Positions 5,903-13,721 of a stretch of DNA of 15,749 nucleotides are shown piece by piece. The position numbers and the translations under genes are program-made. Under the pieces are notes generated by a model. The model had not been told where the DNA came from, ran no database searches, and saw nothing but the letters and a program-made list of their open reading frames with translations. Where the stretch lies: the NCBI GenBank assembly GCA_035532755.1, contig DATKQI010000343.1, positions 1 to 15,749 on the forward strand, given 5' to 3'. This DNA comes from DATKQI01 sp035532755. GTDB lineage: Bacteria > Pseudomonadota > Alphaproteobacteria > Acetobacterales > Acetobacteraceae. Each line of letters starts with the position of its first letter. The first letter of the stretch is position 1.

Positions 5903-7147
5903 ATGATTACGAGACGTTCGGCTGGCAAGGCGCTGGCCGGGGCAGCTGCGGCTGCGTCCATTGGCAAGTTCTCGATCGGTACCGCGGAAGCGGCGGGGAA
6001 GGTGTTGCAGATCGGTATCGATCTCTCCCTGACCGGGGCCGATGCGGAATCGGCAAAGCGCATTCTCAACGGCGGCCTGCTGGCGATCCAGCAAGCCAAT
6101 GAATCGAATGCGATCAAAGGCTACACGTTGAAGCCGCTCGTGCTGGACGATGGCACGGCAACGGCCGGCGGGTACGATCCGGCGCAGGGTGCGATCAACG
6201 CCCGGCGCATGGTCTCCAACCCGAACGTCGTGGCCGCCCTCGGCCCGCAGATGAGCGGCGTGGGCAAGGCGATGGCCCCGATCCTCAGCGAGGGTGGTCT
6301 TGCCATCATCACGCCGAGCTCGACCAACCCGGACATCACGAACCCGAAATTCGCCGCCCAGTTCGACCCGTCGGGCAAGCCGATCTATTTCCGGACGGTG
6401 ACGACGGATGCCTTCCAGGGCCCGAACATGGCGAATTTCTACGCCGAGAAGCTGAACGTGAAGGAAGTGTATGTCCTTGACGACAGCGGTGCGTATGGCG
6501 TCGGGCTTGCCGATTCGTTCCAGAAGCAGGCAGCCGCCAAGGGGCTGAAGATTCTGGGCCGCGACCGGCTGGATCCGAAGGCGGCCGACTACACGACCAG
6601 CATCACCAAGATCAAGGCGCTGAACGCGCCGGCCTTGTATTACGGCGGCGTGATGGGGGCCGGCGTGAAGCTGGTCAAGCAATCCTACCAGATCATGCCG
6701 AAGATGATCAAAGGCGGCGGCGACGGCGTGTATGCCGCCGAGATGCTGACCGGCGCGGGATTCCCGGCCGCCGAAGGCTGGTATGCCACGATCGCCTCGC
6801 CGCATGTGGTGAACGATCCGAAGGTGGCGAACTGGGTCAAGCTGTACCAGTCGAAGTTCGGCGTGCCGCCGGATGACTATGCGATCACCTGCTACGATGG
6901 CGCGCTGGTGATCATCGCCGCGATCAAGAGCATCGTTGCCGCCGGCAAGACGCCGACGCGCGCCGCGGTGCGGGATGCGATCGCGGTATCCAAGACGCCG
7001 ACGCTGCAAGGCATGGTGTCTTTCGACAAGTACGGCGACATGACGAACCGGACCGTCAGCGTGTTCCAGGTGAAGCAGGACAAGAAATTCCCGCTGAACG
7101 ACATCGCGCATCAGTTCCACTACGTCGGCGTCGCGCCGCAGAGCTGA
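5903..7147 (+). CDS. LivK-type substrate-binding protein of a HAAT-family ABC importer
   Basis: A 414-residue periplasmic binding protein of the type I fold (Peripla_BP_6 family) that delivers substrate to the permease encoded next door. The N-terminus MITRRSAGKALAGAA carries a twin arginine followed by an Ala-rich stretch and a likely cleavage site near AEA (28-30), so export by Tat is plausible. The mature part opens with VLQIGIDLSLTG, a typical first strand for this family. Start ATG 5903 has GGGAGG 8 bases upstream; the in-frame upstream extension to 5840 has no such support. The family takes up branched-chain amino acids, amides, urea or aromatic and other small acids, so the ligand is not decided by sequence. 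livH begins 21 bp downstream. Confidence 0.9.
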   Translation: MITRRSAGKALAGAAAAASIGKFSIGTAEAAGKVLQIGIDLSLTGADAESAKRILNGGLLAIQQANESNAIKGYTLKPLVLDDGTATAGGYDPAQGAINARRMVSNPNVVAALGPQMSGVGKAMAPILSEGGLAIITPSSTNPDITNPKFAAQFDPSGKPIYFRTVTTDAFQGPNMANFYAEKLNVKEVYVLDDSGAYGVGLADSFQKQAAAKGLKILGRDRLDPKAADYTTSITKIKALNAPALYYGGVMGAGVKLVKQSYQIMPKMIKGGGDGVYAAEMLTGAGFPAAEGWYATIASPHVVNDPKVANWVKLYQSKFGVPPDDYAITCYDGALVIIAAIKSIVAAGKTPTRAAVRDAIAVSKTPTLQGMVSFDKYGDMTNRTVSVFQVKQDKKFPLNDIAHQFHYVGVAPQS

Positions 7148-7168
7148 TCGGCCAGCAGGAGTCCGTTG

Positions 7169-8098
7169 ATGTCGCCATCCGCCGTCTTTCTTCAGCAGAT
7201 CATCAACGGACTCAGCCTGGGGGGCATGTATGCCCTCCTGGCGCTGGGCTTCACGCTGATCTATGGCATTCTTGAACTGATCAACTTCGCCCACTTCAAT
7301 GTCTTCATGGTGGGTTCCTTCATCGGCATGTGGACGTTGCAGGCCATGGGGCTGTCCGGCCAGTCGGTCGTGCTGGCCGGATTGCCGCTGGCCGGCGCGC
7401 TGCTTGTCGCCTTCGCCGTGACCATGCTGGCAAGCGGGGGGCTCGGCATCGCGATCGAGCGGTTCACGCTGCGGCCGATCCGCAACGTGGGCGGGCAGGT
7501 GGGGATGATCACCACCATCGGCGTGTCCTACATCCTGTTCAACATCATCCTGCTCGGGCCTGGGGCGGATGCGAAGAACTTCCCCAACCCGCTGCCGAAC
7601 ATCAGCTATCATATCGGCGGCGCGGTGCTGCAGTTGCAGGAGATCCTGATCTGGATCGTCTCGATCGTGCTGATGGCCGGGCTCTATTTCTTCGTCACCA
7701 AATCGAAGCTCGGCAAGGCGATGCGGGCCACCTCGCAGGATTCCGAGGCGGCGCGGATGATGGGCGTGGATGTCGATCGCGTCATCATCATGGCCTTCTT
7801 CCTCGGCTCCGCGCTCGCCGGGGCGAGCGGGCTGATCTTCGGCCTGTATTACAACTTCACCAGTTTCATCATCGGGTTCACCGCGGGGCTGCGGGCGTTC
7901 ACCGCGGCGGTGCTGGGCGGGATCGGCAACATCCCCGGCGCGATGCTCGGCGGGCTCATCATCGGTCTCGTGGAATCTTTGGGCGGCCAGTACATCGCGG
8001 TCGAATGGACCGACGTGATCATCTTCTCCATCCTCGTACTGGTTCTGGTGTTCCGTCCGGCTGGGCTGCTCGGAACGCTCGCACCCAGCAAGTCGTAG
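7169..8098 (+). CDS. LivH-type permease of a branched-chain amino acid-class importer
   Basis: A 309-residue polytopic inner-membrane protein, the usual size for LivH, with about eight hydrophobic segments. Its start, FLQQIINGLSLGGMYALLALG, and the following IYGILELINFAHF block (31-43) are hallmarks of the family. AVLGGIGNIPGAMLGGLIIG near the C-terminus is the conserved loop that contacts the ATPase. I use the ATG at 7169, with AGGAG about 8 bases upstream; a TTG immediately before it would add one residue. It pairs with the LivM half of the next protein to form the channel. Confidence 0.92.
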   Translation: MSPSAVFLQQIINGLSLGGMYALLALGFTLIYGILELINFAHFNVFMVGSFIGMWTLQAMGLSGQSVVLAGLPLAGALLVAFAVTMLASGGLGIAIERFTLRPIRNVGGQVGMITTIGVSYILFNIILLGPGADAKNFPNPLPNISYHIGGAVLQLQEILIWIVSIVLMAGLYFFVTKSKLGKAMRATSQDSEAARMMGVDVDRVIIMAFFLGSALAGASGLIFGLYYNFTSFIIGFTAGLRAFTAAVLGGIGNIPGAMLGGLIIGLVESLGGQYIAVEWTDVIIFSILVLVLVFRPAGLLGTLAPSKS

Positions 8099-8108
8099 GA
8101 TCACGCGC

Positions 8109-10130
8109 ATGGCGTCAGACGCAACCAGCGTGGCAGGGGCGGCGGCACCGGTTCGCACCAGCCGGTTCAGCCGGCTCTCGACGGTCCGCAACCGGCAGAT
8201 CGTGCTTGTTCTGCTGATCGTTCTTGGCCTGGTATTCCCGATTCTCGATCCGAATGCCGCGGATCTCAGTTCGCTTTCCAACGCGGCGGCCTATGCCACG
8301 CTGGCACTGGGCCTCAACATCGTGGTCGGCTTCGCCGGCCTGCTCGATCTCGGCTATGCCGCCTTCTTCGCGATCGGCGCCTATGCGTACGGCATTCTCA
8401 CGTCGTATCAGGTCACCCCGCCATGGTCGGCCTTCTGGGTGCCGTTCGCGGCACTGGGCCTGGTTGCGAAGGTTGCCCAGGGCGATGTCAGCGTCGTGCA
8501 TTTCACCGTCTCGTTCTGGCTCATGCTGCCGATCTCCGCGATCATCGCCGCCGGATTCGGCGTGGCGTTCGGCGCGCCCACCCTGCGGCTGAAGGGCGAC
8601 TATCTCGCCATCGTCACGCTCGGTTTCGGCGAGATCGTGCCGATCGTCTTCCGCAACTGGACGTGGCTGACCAATGGTGCCGCGGGCATGAACGGCATCG
8701 CCGCGCCCACGCTGTTCGGGCACAGCTTCGGTGTCGATGCGCTGCCCTATTATTACGTGGGCCTCGGGCTGGTTGCGTTCCTGATCTTCGTCAGTTTCCG
8801 ATTGCGGGAATCCAGGGTCGGGCGCGCATGGCTCGCGATCAAGGGCGATGAGGTCGCGGCGGGCGCGATGGGCGTGAACCTCATGCGCTTCAAGCTGCTC
8901 GCCTTTGCCATCGGCGCGGGCTTCGCCGGCATGACGGGAACCTTCTACGTCGCCAGCCTGCAAACGGCGACGCCGGACATGTTCAACCTGAACGTGTCGA
9001 TCATGATCCTGGTGATGGTGGTCCTCGGCGGCCTCGGCAGCGTGTGGGGTGTCGCGCTGGGCGCCGCGATCCTCAGCCTGCTGCAATCGTGGTTCCTGCC
9101 GCAGCTCACGACCTGGGTCCAGGCGTTCGGGAACATGACCGGATGGGTGTATCTGCAAAACGTGCAGCTCGCCCAGGCCACCGAGCTGATCTTCGGCATC
9201 ATCCTGGTGTTCATGATGCTCTACCGCCGTCAGGGGATCATCCCGGCCGGGCGGAGGGCGACCGCGCTCACGTTCGAGCAGCAGCATGCCGAGGTGAAGC
9301 GCGGCGGTTTCGCCTCCCTGAACGGGATCGGCGGGCCGGTTCCGGCCGAACCGAAGCCGCTGCTCCAACTCTCCGGCGTGACGGTACGGTTCGGCGGGCT
9401 GGTGGCGCTCAAGAGCCTCGATCTGGTCCTGCCCGAAGGCGGGGTGGTCGCTGTCATCGGCCCCAACGGGTCTGGCAAATCCACCATGTTCAATGTGATC
9501 ACCGGGCTCACGCACGCCGAATCCGGGTCGATCCGCTTCGCCGGGCAGGAGATCATGGGCCTGCCGCCGCACCGGGTGATGGAAGTGGGCATCGCCCGGA
9601 CCTTCCAGAACATCCGCCTGTTCCCCAACCTCTCGGTGATGGAGAACGTGCTGGTCGGCCAGCACACGAAGCTTCACACCGGCGCGGTCGGGGCGGTGCT
9701 GTCGCTGCCGCGTTCCCGGGCGGAGGAACGCGCGGCACGGGAATGGGTGATGGAGATCATTTCCGTGTTCGGCAACCGCCTGCTGCCGCGTGTCGACGAA
9801 GCGGCCGGCGGCCTGTCCTATGCCAACCGGCGGCGGGTGGAGATTTCCCGGGCATTGGCCTCCCGGCCCAAGCTGCTGCTGCTGGACGAGCCGACAGCCG
9901 GCATGAACCCGGCCGAGACGATGGAGCTTGCCGAGCAGATCAAGAGCCTGCACACGCTCGGCCTGTCGGTGCTGCTGATCGAACACAAGCTCGACGTGGT
10001 CACCCGGCTGGCCGACAAGGTCGTGGTGCTCGATCACGGCGAGAAGCTGACCGAAGGCAAGGCAGACGAAGTAAGGCGCAACGAGGAAGTTCTTCGCGCC
10101 TATCTGGGACGGGGGGCGGCCGTTGCTTGA
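8109..10130 (+). CDS. Fused LivM permease and LivG ATPase in one polypeptide
   Basis: A 673-residue protein that combines two importer subunits normally encoded separately. Residues 1 to about 375 form the LivM permease: hydrophobic segments from about 30, the LKGDYLAIVTLGFGEI block at 161-176, and VVLGGLGSVWGVALGAA at 304-320. A linker of about 40 residues leads to the LivG ATPase from about 418: Walker A GPNGSGKST (451-459), Q-loop Gln500, Walker B LLLLDEP (589-595), and switch His626 in LLIEHK. The signature reads LSYANRRRVEI where LivG usually has LSYGQQRR. ATG 8109 is preceded by AGGA at 8 bases. There is no stop or frameshift between the halves, so the fusion is real in this sequence. 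Single-chain LivMG proteins are known in other bacteria. Confidence 0.92.
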   Translation: MASDATSVAGAAAPVRTSRFSRLSTVRNRQIVLVLLIVLGLVFPILDPNAADLSSLSNAAAYATLALGLNIVVGFAGLLDLGYAAFFAIGAYAYGILTSYQVTPPWSAFWVPFAALGLVAKVAQGDVSVVHFTVSFWLMLPISAIIAAGFGVAFGAPTLRLKGDYLAIVTLGFGEIVPIVFRNWTWLTNGAAGMNGIAAPTLFGHSFGVDALPYYYVGLGLVAFLIFVSFRLRESRVGRAWLAIKGDEVAAGAMGVNLMRFKLLAFAIGAGFAGMTGTFYVASLQTATPDMFNLNVSIMILVMVVLGGLGSVWGVALGAAILSLLQSWFLPQLTTWVQAFGNMTGWVYLQNVQLAQATELIFGIILVFMMLYRRQGIIPAGRRATALTFEQQHAEVKRGGFASLNGIGGPVPAEPKPLLQLSGVTVRFGGLVALKSLDLVLPEGGVVAVIGPNGSGKSTMFNVITGLTHAESGSIRFAGQEIMGLPPHRVMEVGIARTFQNIRLFPNLSVMENVLVGQHTKLHTGAVGAVLSLPRSRAEERAAREWVMEIISVFGNRLLPRVDEAAGGLSYANRRRVEISRALASRPKLLLLDEPTAGMNPAETMELAEQIKSLHTLGLSVLLIEHKLDVVTRLADKVVVLDHGEKLTEGKADEVRRNEEVLRAYLGRGAAVA

Positions 10131-10839
10131 GTTTCATGATATCAATACCTATTACGGCGATCTTCACGTCCTGAAGTCGGTCAATTACGACATCAAGAAG
10201 GGGGAGATCGTCTGCCTGCTGGGCGGCAACGCCTGCGGGAAATCCACCACCATGAAGACGATCATGGGCGTGGTGCGGCCGCGAACCGGCACGATCATCT
10301 TCAACGGCGAAGCGATCGAGAAGCTCTCCACCACCGAACGGGTGAAGCGCGGGATCGCGCCGGTGCTGGAGGCGCGGCGGTTGTTCCCGCGCATGACGGT
10401 GTTCGAAAACCTGGAGATGGGCGCCTTTACCCGCCATCGCGGCCCGGAGTTCGACCAGGACCTGGAGCGCGTTTACACCCTGTTCCCGCGCGTGAAGGAA
10501 CGGCGCGGCCAGCTCGCCGGCACCCTGTCGGGCGGGGAGCAGCAGATGGTGGCGATCGGCCGGGCGCTGATGGCGCGGCCGAAGCTGATCTGCATGGATG
10601 AACCGTCGATGGGCCTCTCGCCCCTGTTCGTGGAGCAGACGTTCGACATCATCCAGGAAATCAACCGCCAGGGCACCACCATCTTCATGGTGGAGCAGAA
10701 CGCGGCCATGGCGCTGTCCATCGCCCACCGCGCCTATGTGCTGCAAACCGGGCAGGTGGTGCTGTCCGGCTCGGCCGCGGAGCTGCGGCAGAACGAGATG
10801 ATCCGCGAAGCCTATCTCGGCGAATTGCAGGTGACCTGA
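10123..10839 (+). CDS. LivF-type ATPase with a TTG start
   Basis: A 238-residue ATP-binding subunit, partner of the LivG domain of the preceding fusion. Walker A is GGNACGKST (34-42), the signature is LSGGEQQ (135-141) and Walker B is LICMDEP (155-161). VEQN at 190-193 is the usual LivF form of the switch region. The start is TTG 10123, giving M-L-E-F-H-D-I; this aligns with normal LivF N-termini, and no in-frame ATG lies near the expected beginning. It overlaps the end of the fusion gene by 8 bp and is therefore probably translationally coupled. The Q-loop region reads VLEARRLFPR where many LivF have VPEGRRLFP, an unusual but conservative subfamily feature. Confidence 0.9.
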   Translation: MLEFHDINTYYGDLHVLKSVNYDIKKGEIVCLLGGNACGKSTTMKTIMGVVRPRTGTIIFNGEAIEKLSTTERVKRGIAPVLEARRLFPRMTVFENLEMGAFTRHRGPEFDQDLERVYTLFPRVKERRGQLAGTLSGGEQQMVAIGRALMARPKLICMDEPSMGLSPLFVEQTFDIIQEINRQGTTIFMVEQNAAMALSIAHRAYVLQTGQVVLSGSAAELRQNEMIREAYLGELQVT

Positions 10840-10863
10840 AGCCCGCTCTCCCCCATGGCCTTG

Positions 10864-10890
10864 CCCGCCGGATTGTGGCATCCGTGCGGG
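10864..10890 (+). other. Hairpin between livF and the second importer
   Basis: CCCGCCGGAT (10864-10873) can pair with ATCCG and GCGGG (10880-10884 and 10886-10890) around a 6-base loop, leaving one bulged T at 10885. It lies in the 69-bp gap between livF and the next gene, just before that gene's ribosome-binding site. No T-tract follows, so it could be an attenuating or RNA-stabilising stem rather than a full terminator. Confidence 0.35.
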
Positions 10891-10908
10891 AAAGACGGGG
10901 AGGCATGG

Positions 10909-11949
10909 ATGCCATCATCACGGATTTCCAGGCGCGCGTTGCTGGCCATCACGGCCGGCGCGGCGGTGGGTGGGCGCGCTGGCGAAGCGCATGCGGCGAT
11001 CCCGCTGCGGATCGGCATGCTCCATACGCTTTCGCCCGCGCCGCTGTATATCGCGCAGGCGCGCGGCTATTTCGCCCGTGAGGGGCTCGCGCCGAAGTTC
11101 CGCTTTTTCGAAGCCGCCCAGCCGATTGCCGCGGCGGCGGTGTCCGGGGATATCGATATCGGCTCGACCGCGCTCACCGGCGGGTTCTTCAACCTTGCCG
11201 CGCGCGGGGCGCTGCGCGTGTTCGGCGGCATGCTGCATGAGGAGCCGGGATACGACGGTTCGGCCATCCTGGTCTCGCGCAAGGCCTATGCCGCGGGGCT
11301 GACATCGCCGGCCAGGCTCGCCGGGCACAGTTTCGGCATCACGCAATATGGCTCCTCGTTCCACTACATGGTCGGGCGGCTTGCGATGGCCGCGCATTTC
11401 CCGCTGAAGTCGATCGTGCTGCGGCCGCTGCAAACGGTGCCGAACATGGTGGCCGCGGTACGCACCGGGCAGGTGGATGCGACCATCGCCATCGCCTCGA
11501 TGGCCAAGCCGCTGGATGCGAAGGGCGAAGCGAAGATTATCGGCTGGGTCGGCGATCTCGTGCCGTACCAGATCACCACGCTGTTCACGACCGAACGGAT
11601 GATCCGCAAGAAGGCCGACACGCTGCACCGCTTTGCCCGCGCCTATGAAAGCGCGATCGCCGATTACTTCCATGCCTTCCTGCGCAAGGATGCGGCAGGC
11701 AAGCTGATTTACGACGCAAGCACCACCGCCGCCATCGCTGCGATCCAGAAATACGTGTTCGTGGGCGATCCGAAGGGGCCGGAGAAGATCCTGGCCGGCC
11801 TCGGCTACTACAGCCCCGGCGGCGGGCTCGATGTGGCGGATGTGGGGCGCCAGTTGCACTGGTTCGAGGCGCAGGGCTTCGTGAAGGCCCATCTGCATGC
11901 AGCGCAGGTGGTCGATACCAGCTTCATCAAGCCGATGCAGGGGGCATGA
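10909..11949 (+). CDS. NMT1/SsuA-like substrate-binding protein with Tat-type signal
   Basis: A 346-residue periplasmic binding protein of the nitrate/sulfonate/taurine/thiamine-precursor class (NMT1/SsuA-like, type II fold). The N-terminus has SRRALLA (residues 7-13), a good twin-arginine motif, and a probable cleavage site AHA|A after residue 29. The mature chain begins IPLRIGML, then APLYIAQARGYFAREGL, the characteristic opening of these proteins. GDIDIGSTALTGGFF near 80-95 is the typical ligand-loop region. ATG 10909 has GGGGAGG 6 bases upstream; an ATG at 10905 is in another frame. Its stop overlaps the ATPase start (ATGA). Ligand is unknown: there is no sulfonatase, taurine dioxygenase or nitrate reductase in the window. 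Confidence 0.87.
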   Translation: MPSSRISRRALLAITAGAAVGGRAGEAHAAIPLRIGMLHTLSPAPLYIAQARGYFAREGLAPKFRFFEAAQPIAAAAVSGDIDIGSTALTGGFFNLAARGALRVFGGMLHEEPGYDGSAILVSRKAYAAGLTSPARLAGHSFGITQYGSSFHYMVGRLAMAAHFPLKSIVLRPLQTVPNMVAAVRTGQVDATIAIASMAKPLDAKGEAKIIGWVGDLVPYQITTLFTTERMIRKKADTLHRFARAYESAIADYFHAFLRKDAAGKLIYDASTTAAIAAIQKYVFVGDPKGPEKILAGLGYYSPGGGLDVADVGRQLHWFEAQGFVKAHLHAAQVVDTSFIKPMQGA

Positions 11950-12749
11950 ACCTGCCGGTGGCCGCACGCGCATCGCAACTGCGGCTGTCGGTGCAGGGCG
12001 TGTCGCATCGCTACCGCGACCTCGATGTGCTGGACCGGATCGACATCGCGGTGGAGCCGGGCGAGGTGATGGTGCTGATCGGCCCGTCCGGCTGCGGCAA
12101 ATCGACGCTGCTCGGCATCATGGGCGGCCTGCTGCAGCCGCAATCCGGCGCGGTGCGGTGCAGCGGGGAGCTTGCCGCCGATTGCCTCAATCCGCTGACC
12201 TACGTGTTCCAGGATTTCGCCCTGCTCCCCTGGCGCAGCGTGCGCGGCAACATCGCCCTGGTGCTGGAGGGCCGGCTGGATCGTGCCGCGCGGGAGGCGC
12301 GGGTGGAGGATGTGCTGCGCCTCACCGGGCTTGCGGAGTTCGCCGGGTCCTGGCCGCGGCAGCTTTCGGGCGGCATGCGCCAGCGCGTCGGCATCGCCCG
12401 CGCGCTCGCCGTGCGGCCGGCCTGCCTGCTGATGGATGAGCCGCTGTCGGCGCTGGATGCGCAGACACGCGGGCTGCTGCTGGACGAATTCGCCCAGCTG
12501 ATCGAACGCGCCGGCACCACCACCGTCTATGTCACGCACAACCTCGCCGAGGCGGCCCGGCTCGGCCACCAGATCGTCGTGCTGTCCCGCCGGCCGGGCA
12601 GGGTGAAGGCGGTGCTGCGCATAGACCGCCCCATCACCTCCCGCCACGCGAGCGACGCGGACCTGGTGGCGGTCGAGCAGCAGCTCTGGGCGCTGATCCG
12701 CGATGAAGCGGCCGCCGCCGAACGGGAAATCGCCCATGCCCCCGGCTGA
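11946..12749 (+). CDS. TauB/SsuB-like ATPase of the second importer
   Basis: A 267-residue ATP-binding protein of the nitrate/taurine/sulfonate transporter class. It has Walker A GPSGCGKST (46-54), Q-loop Gln89 in VFQDFALLPWRSV (a family trademark), signature LSGGMRQR (140-147), Walker B LLMDEP (161-166) and switch His198 in VTHN. All catalytic residues are intact. The ATG overlaps the binding-protein stop by 4 bp, and the permease gene begins before its end, so the three genes are one translationally coupled unit. Substrate cannot be told from the ATPase. Confidence 0.93.
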   Translation: MNLPVAARASQLRLSVQGVSHRYRDLDVLDRIDIAVEPGEVMVLIGPSGCGKSTLLGIMGGLLQPQSGAVRCSGELAADCLNPLTYVFQDFALLPWRSVRGNIALVLEGRLDRAAREARVEDVLRLTGLAEFAGSWPRQLSGGMRQRVGIARALAVRPACLLMDEPLSALDAQTRGLLLDEFAQLIERAGTTTVYVTHNLAEAARLGHQIVVLSRRPGRVKAVLRIDRPITSRHASDADLVAVEQQLWALIRDEAAAAEREIAHAPG

Positions 12750-13542
12750 GGCGACCAGGCTGGATGGCGAGGTGCCGTTCCGGGGCGGCGGCTTCGCCCC
12801 GCGCACCGTGCCGGCGGCGGCGGTGGGAACGCTGCTGGGGCTGATCGCGGTGTGGCAGGCGGCCTCCTCGCTCGGCTGGCTGCCGGCGCTGTTCCTGCCG
12901 GCGCCCGCCGCGGTGGGCCGGGCGCTGGCGCAACTCGCAGCGAGCGGGCAGCTCTGGCGGGAACTCGCGCCGTCCTTGCTTCGTTTGTCGGCCGGGTGGG
13001 CGCTGGGCACGGTGTTCGGGGTCGTGCTGGGCGTGGCGGTCGGGCTGTTCTCCGCGGCGCGCTCGCCGGGAATGGCCGTGGTCTCGGCCCTGTTCCCCAT
13101 CCCGAAGATCGCGCTGGTGCCGCTGTTCATCATCTGGTTCGGCATCGGCGAGGGTTCCAAGATCGCCACCATCGCCATCGGCGTGTTCTTCCCCACGGTC
13201 ATCAACACTGCCGCCGGGGTGGACGCCGTGCCGCGCAACCTGATCAGAATGGCGCAGAGCTTCGGCCTGTCGCACAAGGCGATCATCGGCAAGATCGTGC
13301 TGCCCGGCGCGCTGCCGGCCATCCTGAGCGGCTTCCGCGTCACCAGTTCCATCGCCATCATCCTGCTGGTGGCGGCCGAGATGATCGGCGCCCAGCACGG
13401 CATCGGCGCCTTCGTGCTGGCGGAGGGTAACCTGTACGACACGGAAGGCCTGCTGGCCGGGATCGTCGTGCTCTCGGTCCTGGGGCTCGTCGTCTCGGCG
13501 GTGATCGGCCGGGTGGAGAAGTGGCTGCTGGGCTGGCGCTGA
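12736..13542 (+). CDS. TauC/SsuC-like permease of the second importer
   Basis: A 268-residue inner-membrane permease of the binding-protein-dependent type, with about six hydrophobic segments and an intact ATPase-contact loop: AQSFGLSHKAIIGKIVLPG (173-191), equivalent to the EAA motif. FPIPKIALVPLFIIWFGIG (120-138) is characteristic of the SsuC/TauC group. I prefer ATG 12736, which has GGGAA upstream and overlaps the ATPase gene by 14 bp. ATG 12703 in the same frame would add 11 residues (MKRPPPNGKSP) but lacks a ribosome-binding site. It forms a homodimeric channel with the ATPase in known relatives. Confidence 0.9.
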   Translation: MPPAEATRLDGEVPFRGGGFAPRTVPAAAVGTLLGLIAVWQAASSLGWLPALFLPAPAAVGRALAQLAASGQLWRELAPSLLRLSAGWALGTVFGVVLGVAVGLFSAARSPGMAVVSALFPIPKIALVPLFIIWFGIGEGSKIATIAIGVFFPTVINTAAGVDAVPRNLIRMAQSFGLSHKAIIGKIVLPGALPAILSGFRVTSSIAIILLVAAEMIGAQHGIGAFVLAEGNLYDTEGLLAGIVVLSVLGLVVSAVIGRVEKWLLGWR

Positions 13543-13721
13543 GCAGGCTGGCCGCCAGTATTCGCAAAGTTGAACCGGCTCAAGAGTCTGTCATCGCCGA
13601 TCCGGGGTGGCGGCGCTTGCGTAGAAGGTTCGGTGCGCACACTGTCCGTATGCGTGCCGTAACGGATTTCAACGATATCCTGCCCCGGCTGACGATCCGG
13701 GGCCGGAGCCAGGAGGATGCC
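13543..13721. other. Intergenic region before msrP
   Basis: These 179 bases contain no convincing gene. A weak stem CTGGCG (13533-13538) with CGCCAG (13553-13558) spans the permease stop and could end the transporter transcript, but lacks a T-tract. A second perfect stem GCCCCGG (13682-13688) with CCGGGGC (13697-13703) lies just before the AGGAGG ribosome-binding site of msrP. I find no clear -35/-10 pair. Confidence 0.3.

Noticed and set aside
5897..8281. A 794-codon open frame on the minus strand opposite livK and livH
   Set aside because: Low-complexity Asp/Arg/His-rich translation with no family resemblance; the plus-strand genes have clear families, signal peptide and ribosome-binding sites.
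8115..10037. A 640-codon open frame on the minus strand opposite the LivM-LivG fusion
   Set aside because: Same character as other antisense shadows in GC-rich coding DNA; it mirrors the codon structure of the real gene.
13521..13721. A 67-residue N-terminal extension of MsrP
   Set aside because: It would bury the twin-arginine signal deep inside the protein and overlaps the permease gene; ATG 13722 has an AGGAGG.
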